DNA of 64,000 nucleotides, taken from Acheta domesticus. Lineage: Eukaryota > Arthropoda > Insecta > Orthoptera > Gryllidae. The position numbers and the translations under genes are program-made. The stretch is taken from the NCBI GenBank assembly GCA_031308135.1, contig JAHLJT010000631.1, forward strand, positions 158,262,921 through 158,326,920. The letters run 5' to 3'. This document shows, piece after piece, positions 56,176 through 64,000 of the stretch. The notes beneath the pieces were generated by a model. The model was not told where the DNA came from, did no database searches, and worked only from the letters and a program-made list of their open reading frames with translations. Within the stretch, counting starts at the first letter, position 1; each line of letters begins with the position of its first letter.

Positions 56176-57630
56176 ACACTAGCGAAGAAATGAAAAGTTT
56201 TATTGGCTATTCCTATTGACTTTCAATTCCAAGCTGCTCTTCCATTCCATGATGACTTGCATCATGTATAGTACACAATACGATGGGGAAGGTAATAGGT
56301 GAAGAGCACAAACTAGGCTGCAAGGTGGACCGTATGTAACCTACTCTCACATTCACAAAAATTATGGCTTTTCAGGCAACTGAAAACAAAACCCTTAGAG
56401 GAACAATGATGGTGAGGTAGTCCCACTTCAGTAACACTAAATAAATCTAGCTTGGATACGTCGCGTCAAGTTATATTAGAAATTGTCTAACATAACAAAT
56501 TCAGTTTATTAGTTATTAAAATTTAAGAAAAAAAATCTCAGTACACTATACTATTAAGCATAAACATATATAAGGCTATTCAAGTGAAAATGAAATGAAT
56601 AAATAGCGCGTGTTCTCTGGAACACAACAAAATTAAGATTTGATAGATTAACATAGCACGTAATATTGCAAACTAAACTTATAATTTACATTATTAAATT
56701 GCAAACTGAAAGTTAGGAGTCACTAAGCTTTCCAACAAGAGAAACAATTATGCAGTACCCAAATAAATTGTACATTAATAACTTGTACAATGCTTTACAG
56801 CAAACATTTACTATTATTAAATTGTATATTGAATATTATGTAATTGGACTCAACAAGAGAAACAGTTATGCAATCGTACGAACAACGTAATTAACAGCTG
56901 AAACTTTGAGTCATTACAATTACACAAGTCAAGTGATGTGACTTGTAACTGAAGTTTCTGATTTTCTGCTGCAGTATGCACCTACGTTTCCGTACACAAA
57001 CAGGATGTGTTAAATACTGAAGCATTATAAATAACCGGAAGCGAGTCCACACTGAGTTCCGACTTGTAATTCCTGTTATTTAGTAAGAATGTATTAAAAG
57101 TGTTAAATTACTTGCGTAATAATATGGTAATAATGCATTAAGTACTTATAGTTCGAGTGTAGGAAACTACTGAGATGAACGTATACAGCCACAGATTCAA
57201 ACACCATTCCAAAGCGCCCGCTCAACTCGTCTGTCCAATGACGACTTGATGACATAACAGCATCTGAAGTGTATATCCAGCTCTCGTCCGCGCTTTTAGA
57301 GACCGTTTCTTAGTGCCACCTACAGGAGTAGGGGCGACAATTCCAGGAATATATATGTTTATTAACACCTCGTGTTTAGTAGCTAATCCTTACAATACAA
57401 TAGTGAATTAATGATTTCATGTTTTTAATTGCAATAATTTCGTATTGAAATTAAATCTTCATTGTCATTAATAATTTTAGTCAGTTCATATGATGGCATT
57501 TTTCTTCAGTCACCGGCCAAATATGTGGCGGCCATGTAGATCTACACTTTTTGAAAGGGTATTCTTTGAAAAAATACGTTGGGATATTTCAGTTAACAAT
57601 ATCAGATAAATAATATGTTAAGGAGAATGT
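56175..57630. other. AT-rich DNA, nothing firm
   Basis: AT-rich. A GC-balanced patch at about 57180-57350 could be a repeat fragment or regulatory. No ORF of note. Confidence 0.45.
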
Positions 57631-58110
57631 TTCAGTTTTACTTTCTTGCCATACCATGCACTTTCGAAGTACAGAGAATTTATTGTAATGCTGTCGGAAA
57701 ACAGCTATTTTTCTAAAGATCTCTTATTCTGCGAGTTCCGAACCTTGTTATCGCAAAAAGTGGATAAAACATGTTCATATAGGTAATTAGTTACTTCCAC
57801 ATGTAATCAGAAACCACAGTTTTGTGGGTCCTTGATACCCAAAAAGTGATTGATAGCAAAGCGTCTATCTGCCTCCCTATCAGTCCATCCGTCTGTCAGT
57901 GGTTGACGCTAGCGAATAAAAAAATCAGACGATTTTGTCCCAAATTGATAATTCCGGTCGATCTGGTCAAACTCGAGGTTTTACGAGTTTAAAGCAGATA
58001 TTTTTATTTTGGGGGTACATCCTCAAGAATGTTTTATAATATACTCAAAAATTGCTCCAAGGCTTTTAATAAACGTTCTATCAGACGGAACACTAAGGAC
58101 GCAGCCGCGC
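57630..58110 (-). repeat. Dispersed repeat family R2, inverted copy
   Basis: Minus strand: a CGTCTGATAGAAC block, CAGATCGACCGGAA, a GCTAGCG block, a GACAGACGGATGGA run, a TATCAAGGACCCACAAAA block, CCACTTTTTGCGATAAC and finally GAAAGTAAAA. The order matches the copy at 22380-23530. Confidence 0.65.
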
Positions 58111-60560
58111 TCTGACCCCGTCGAGGCCAGATCGACCACATGAAGCGTGAGCCACGTCGGGTTTTTGTGGGGAAATTTTTTGAGTAAATTAGGTTTATAG
58201 TGAAGTATTATTTACGCAAGGTAAACGAGAGAATAAGCGGGAAGGTAAATATTTCTAAGGAGGGGAGGAGACGTCGAGCCCACTCATATCATTCGTACAA
58301 AAGAAATATCAAGATACTATCAAGAGGTATCTAATATATTTACTGAACCCTCAGAAATGCAAATTTCTTCAAGACATCCACTTTTAATCTCAATCTGGTA
58401 AATTATACTTTCCTTCACAAGTATCATTCTATTTACCATTCAGCAAACCTTTCTGCCATCTTCAGAAAACTGAAAAATAGTCTCATCTTGCCGCCAATTC
58501 CGTTCAGAGGCATTTATAAAAAAATCATGACGACATTGCCAACGCAAACAAACTTTTCCTACTCCAAAGGAGAAATTCTCTAAAGGGGAAAATAATACAA
58601 CCTCTAAAAACACAATGGAATAACTACGATTTCTACGAAGGGTGGGGGTGTCAAACCCGCGCCAGAAAAATCCAGATATAAAAAAAAGAGATACACGTCT
58701 CTCCTGCCACAAAGAATGAAACTGGCTCAACAATTACTTTAATTCTCAATAATGTACTCGTAGAGAACATTAATCAAGTGAACTGAAAGCAATATCAAGG
58801 TGGTGGACTTCTTGAGATCACCTTTGTATTTCTAGGGTTAAGTAACTGGAGTTCAACGTATTGGAAGATTCTGGTTTCTTACAACCTCGGCAATTTAACC
58901 TTGACCGTCAAAATGACGTCCACTTACATTCAAGAAACTTCTGGAAACATGAACAATAAGAACATTAATTATGCTAACATTACTAACAATCTCTTTTTCT
59001 CAAGAAAGAAAATGCTATGATTATTTATTCGGCAAATAGTTCGCCTATTGTAGAGTTCATTGAACAACTAGCTACTTAAGTTCATCCCTCTCGTATTAAA
59101 TTCGATTTAAAAATCTCCAACAATAGTATGTGCGTATATCTCTTTAGAAAAGAAATCGCAGCCACCAATCACAAGAAGATTACAGTTTGTAATCAAGTTT
59201 TCCCAAACAGGCAATAAATTTCCAGGAATATCTTATAAACTCGAGCAAACGCCAGAGTATTCCACATGAAGTGACTGAAGAAACATTATTAACATGTGCA
59301 GTTAGACTGGTAATTAAACCTTCCTTTGTGCAGGATTTAATAATCCAAACTTGAGTTACATCCTAAGTTTTCGCCGCCACATGTTCCGCCTCAATTCTGT
59401 TAATTCTCAATTAACTGATAATATTACTCATCCGACGGAGGTAGAAATCGTTCGTGAATTAAAGATATTATTGATAACTCGAAGAATTATGCCCCGGAAC
59501 AATTCAACCTCTAACTTCCAAAAAGGAGAAGAATATAAATTCTAGTCTTTTGTACATACCAGCAAAGCTTAAAACAACCAGATCTCCTTCAATTAGCGTT
59601 CTTGTTCTCGTCGGACTCCACTAATATAGGCAACTTAAATGAAAATTCTACGGATATACCCTAGCAGCTATTCTCTCTGCCCCCAGACGTTCGTCTTTCA
59701 ACCTCAACAGTAACTGTTTCTGACAAGCAGAGTGAAGAAGACTCGACTAACGAGCATGGACGCAATCCTGCTTCTGACTCAGAACTATCCCAAAGCGAAG
59801 ATTAAATATTTAAAACAATGACATTTACTTCCAAAATATCCCCCAAAATAAACTATAAAACCAACTGTACGGATGACTTATAATGGCCTGATAGGAAAGT
59901 TGCCTTTGAAGCAGAAAATAAGAAACACTCACTGTCTTTGAATCAAATGATGAACTTTTGATAAATCAAAAGAAACAAAATACGACTCCGTAATTGATAT
60001 TACAAAGGATTTCACGACTGAATTACTCACAAAATGGTTCTCCACAGAATTCCAGAGTAGCCTAGTCGATTTTTTAGCACAGAAATTGATATGTCAGCCG
60101 TTGTGAGTATGTAATCTAAGGTTCCTGTGATGCTTATCAGCACTAGGGTCAGTTTGTCTGATTTTGAGATAATTAGAGACTGAGTTTTCCTAGTAAAGAA
60201 CAGTCCAAACCAAAACTTTGCAAGCTGAGTTCACTTGCACGAAAGCAAGAAGCCTCGAGCACAACATCATATCAACAACATATCCAACAACTTGAGTTAT
60301 TCATCTGAAATGATTTTGATAACATTTTTTATTCATTAATTCATCCAGTCAGTCATTTTCTTTACTTTTAGCGCATTTTAAAATCATTTTAAGAGCACTT
60401 AATTGATCATTTTTGGCGATGTTTAAGGCTCTCAGAATCCGCCCCTTCTCATAAGTATGGATATAAAAGGCAACATGCAAGCTTTCTTTAAAAATATTCT
60501 GAAACATATATTCCTCAGTGTAAGATTGTTGGATAAAGAGCTTCCAAAACCCTGTAGAAA
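58110..60560. other. AT-rich DNA, possibly LINE 5' remains
   Basis: A-rich plus strand with broken ORFs. A 64-codon plus-strand ORF (59351-59545) and a serine/glutamate-rich reading near 59690-59800 could be decayed parts of the LINE whose RT lies at 60560-61200, but I cannot match them to a domain. A minus-strand 97-codon ORF (58440-58733) is not recognised. Confidence 0.35.
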
Positions 60561-61200
60561 TGTTCAATGAGCTGCCATAAGGATCACTTATTGGTGTTCT
60601 TCTGATTCTAATACTCTTAATACTGCTCTAGAGTGGAAAATATCTAGATGACTGAAAAATATAGTCCAAGAAACACCAAATAAAATAAATAATTGGACAA
60701 ACTCAACCGGATTCATCATTTCCAAAATCAAATTTGAATTTACGGTCGACAGAACCAGAATGCGAATTTTACATTCAAAATTGGTGAAAATGAATTAAAG
60801 ATAACCAATACCTGCAAAATTGTGGGAATGCTATTTGCGCACAAACATACGTGGAAAGAACGTATTACGGCACTTGGAGTATAAACGCAGATTAAATGTC
60901 ATTAAAATGCTGTCATGTGAAAAGTGGGGAGCTCAAACCGAAACCGTCTAATACAAATCTACAAAACCCTTATTCAGTCGAAACTCGACGATTCTGCGGT
61001 TATATATAGTTCAGCAAATAGAGGATTACTCAGTACTAGATTCCATAATTCATAATACGTACCACATAACCCTAATAAAAAGCCCATAATACAGCCTACT
61101 AGTAGAAGCATGCCCTCTACCATTAGAATTGCGACAGAAACTACTATTCTTAAACTGTTCGTATTCAATCTCCTAATCTTTCTATACAATGCATCTTAAG
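60560..61200 (+). pseudogene. Jockey-like non-LTR retrotransposon RT relic
   Basis: Plus-strand readings in three frames give, in order, NELP-stop-GS (60566-60586, the GLPQGS motif with its glutamine codon changed to stop TAA at 60578-60580), NNWTNSTGF (from 60691), GMLFAHKHTWKE (from about 60827), RLIQIYKTLIQSKLD (from 60945) and VEACPLPLELRQKLL (from 61102). This is the 3' half of the reverse transcriptase and the following thumb/C-terminal region in jockey-type LINEs. The FADD catalytic region between the first two motifs is not evident and may be deleted. It ends at the TA microsatellite. Confidence 0.8.
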
Positions 61201-61203
61201 CAC

Positions 61204-61327
<124 letters not shown>

Positions 61328-61489
61328 TCATCCTGAATTTCCAAAATTCCTGAAATACAATAATGATATAAATATGTACAAATCGCTGATATTCCCACGA
61401 CAACGAATTTACATTTCGAACTTCTTTCACAAAAAACACATTAAACGCGAGGTGTGATTTCGAGTATTATTTTCTGGTTGCCTCTATGA

Positions 61490-61815
61490 GAAGCGCTTCC
61501 AGAAACGCAACCCGCCTGGGCGTGGCGTGGGCGCCGGGCGGCGGATAACGCAAAGTGTTTGCTCACCGGAGAGAAAAAGCGCGTCCGCCGTGATGGGTGG
61601 CGCGCGAGATAATTCCCGCGGCGCGGGAGCGGCGGGCGCTGATGACGCGGGCCAGGGCGGTAAATGATCCACAGATCACATTCCATTTAGTCCAAGTTAA
61701 TCACGGCGGCGGCGTCCTCCGCTGCGCCGCGCCGCGTCGGCCTCCCAGGCGCGGCTGCGCGTGCCAGCGGGGGCGCGCGCGTGGGCGTGCCAGGGGGCGC
61801 CAAACTGGCGTTGGC
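61490..61815. promoter_or_regulatory. CpG-rich island, candidate regulatory block
   Basis: GC-rich. A non-repetitive stretch at 61650-61705 includes GATCCACAGATCACA, TCCATTTAGTCC and GTTAATCAC. ORFs on both strands overlap. Regulatory role is inference. Confidence 0.3.
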
Positions 61816-62945
61816 TGGGACTTTCTGCTCACGTTCTACTTGCGAGAGATCGATTTAAATGCACGAAGGGTTTTGAGAGAAATTTAGTGTGAAGGACAGA
61901 AGATAAAAGCATTGAATTTAAGCGAAATGCTCGAAAAATGATAATAACTCCTAATAGTTCATGCATGAGCTTTATTACATGAGTACAAATCTACATGTTT
62001 CGGAAAATGAGTGACATGAGGAGTTTTTTAAATTTCTATGAATGCAATAAAGCAACGTTAAAAACGAGTTGCAAGCGCTTATGTTTTATATAACAGCTAT
62101 TAAAAATTTATAAGAGAATCAAAATAATTTTGCGGAAAAACTTCCTCGTGACATCTCGGGTATTTGACATCTGTGCAAGAAAACGATGGTCGGCTGTTCC
62201 GTTTAACTTTATCACCCCACAATTCTCTCGCTGCGATTGCTGGACGATGCTGACGCAATCATTTGTTCCGTAAATGCTAATACGTCATTATTTGTTCCGT
62301 AAAATGCCCGATTGTAAACGATTTCTTGCAACACAAAAGGTCGTTTATAATGCTGATACAAAAAGTTATTTATCAAAGAATTGTATTTGATGTTGATAGA
62401 ATATAAATATAATTGTAGGCATTGTAACCAGCAAGAACTCGTTAATTATATAGGAATAAAAAGTGTTGAATAAAGTCTCAGGAAAATCGAGAACGCAGCA
62501 ACATCGTGTGGAATCCACTACTATCAATTTAAACATTATTTTTTATTAAGAAGTAAATCTACTATTTTTAATTATGTGAATCTATGTAACGTATCAATTG
62601 GAAGCGTAATTAGTAGAGACGTTTGTAAGTAACATACTATTTTTATTGCCAACGTTGCCATTACAACATCAGCTTTACACGAGAAATTTTTCACGACCGT
62701 AATTTAATTTCTACGTCAAATAATTATTTATTCAATAAAACTTGTAGAAAATATGAACACGAATAGAGCCTTTCATATCATATATTGATATAATATTTTC
62801 ACTTAATTTTTCTGCTTAAAGTTTATTAATTAAATTTTAATTTAGCATGTTACTGAATATTTTTAATATAACTACTCGTATTACGAAATATTAATAACCG
62901 ACCTATGCGAACATGAAAGATAAGAAATTGTAATTGAAATACCAT
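61815..62945. other. AT-rich DNA, nothing recognised
   Basis: AT-rich spacer; no gene or clear repeat. Confidence 0.5.
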
Positions 62946-63295
62946 TAAATTGGCCGAGAGTGGCGCGCAGAGCAACTTCCCGCATTAGAGGGCCTGCCTC
63001 CCTTGCATCTCCGCACCGAGGGGTGCATACCCCTGTCGTATGAGCCGGCCGCGCCAGCAGGCGGTGCATGGGAGGGGGAGTGCTGTCGGGGGACGGCCCG
63101 CGTGCAGCGCGGGTGTTTTGGATTTGGTCCAATACGAGTGGCCGGCCCAGAGCAGCCAACTGTTCAAATGGAACGGCAAAAAGTTGTCCGCTACTGCTGA
63201 TGATGCACAAAAGCGGACTTGACTTGTTCCTCGTCCGCTGTGCGTTCACTGCGCGGAGGAGATGTTGGCTGAGGGAGGGATCCGGGTGTTGAGGA
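62945..63295. other. CpG-rich island
   Basis: GC-rich block with ORFs of 60-122 codons in several frames on both strands; none recognised. Confidence 0.45.
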
Positions 63296-64000
63296 AGGGA
63301 TGTAAGGAACTAACATGTCATGACGGGCAGAGAAAAATCTTTGCATTGTGGATTCACAGACATGTCGTCTTCAGATTGCCAGGGAAAAATCTTATTTCTT
63401 TATTTCAGTATTAAATTGTTTTATTTTCTCAGACATTACAGCAAAGTTTGGTTGTATTGTGAAAACTAACAGTGTTTGTTCTTAACAGTAATTCTCGAAA
63501 CATATTTTGCACTTAAAATACTGAACTTAATTTTATTATATCAAATAATATTAAAGATCTAATGCAAACTACTCTTAAATTAAATTATTCACGTAGTATT
63601 CGAACATCTAATATAGTGTTCTTTTAACAAAGAAGACCAATGATGTCTAGATTTGTCATTTGGTTACGTATTTCCTATAGCCAATCTTTACGGATTGCTG
63701 GCTTCTCAAATACGCATACCGATAAACGGGGCGAGACTGTGCTACATGAGGTGAGAATATGCCAGAACCTATTTCTTGAGATGTGCACGTTCTATTGAAA
63801 GGTAAAAGAACTTCGCTGATTCTAAGTTGCACAAATAGCTAGCATGATGATTCTGAAAAGTCTTGCTTTTTGAAAGTGATTCATTTTGGCTCCAACTGCC
63901 TTGCTGAATGTCTATGCATAATTAGTGAGATTGCTTGATTGAGCATTGTTAATATTTTTCTGCTTGTTATTGACATATTAACTTACCTCCACCCGGCCGG
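63295..64000. other. AT-rich DNA, nothing recognised
   Basis: AT-rich to the end of the window, with a GC-balanced patch at about 63640-63770. No gene seen. Confidence 0.45.

Noticed and set aside
55509..56193. Polyarginine/polyalanine ORFs (up to 217 codons)
   Set aside because: They are the three readings of the (CGC)31 repeat on each strand; nothing outside the repeat supports a protein, and the 217-codon frame runs out of an R1 repeat.

Overview
The window looks like non-coding DNA from a large, repeat-rich arthropod genome, most likely an insect. The signs are mariner, piggyBac-like, jockey-like, Ty3/gypsy and Ty1/copia fossils, a tRNA-derived SINE, AT-rich background, an exact 1000-N scaffold gap, and no operons or compact genes. 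I could not find a single convincing host protein-coding exon, rRNA or functional tRNA. The many overlapping ORFs over GC-rich stretches are products of base composition and repeats. The species cannot be named from the sequence.

Layout. About two dozen GC- and CpG-rich islands of 0.2-0.9 kb alternate with AT-rich DNA that shows little structure. Several islands carry clustered TAATTA, SOX-like, CRE (TGACGTCA) or E-box matches, so they could be enhancers or promoters in a regulatory desert near developmental genes. That reading is inference from composition and motifs; no conservation search was possible. A 1.4 kb degenerate 8-bp minisatellite extends one island (9.83-11.28 kb), and a pure (CGC)31 array sits in another (55.99-56.09 kb).

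Mobile elements. The richest region is 31.75-34.34 kb. A gag-like relic on the minus strand lies head to head with a plus-strand Ty3/gypsy reverse-transcriptase relic. That relic is split by a decayed piggyBac-like element flanked by TTAA duplications. A Ty1/copia fragment is fused directly downstream, and a further dispersed repeat follows. At 43.43-44.53 kb lies an internally deleted mariner with good terminal repeats and TA duplications. A jockey-like LINE relic lies at 60.56-61.20 kb. Three inverted-repeat elements (11.9-12.65, 21.87-22.01 and 30.36-30.73 kb) lack coding sequence. Two of them carry a CTGANGA-hairpin-GAAA module reminiscent of hammerhead ribozymes of Penelope-like elements. 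A tandem satellite with a ~155 bp monomer runs into the scaffold gap.

Dispersed repeats. Family R1 (SINE-like, up to ~0.5 kb, at least seven copies on both strands) and family R2 (three copies) are spread across the window. A dimeric tRNA-like SINE lies at 40.57-40.81 kb. The most notable observations are the nested TTAA insertion whose predicted empty site is in frame, the paired hammerhead-like modules in palindromic elements, the 8-bp minisatellite that opens reading frames on both strands, and the density of CpG islands without genes.
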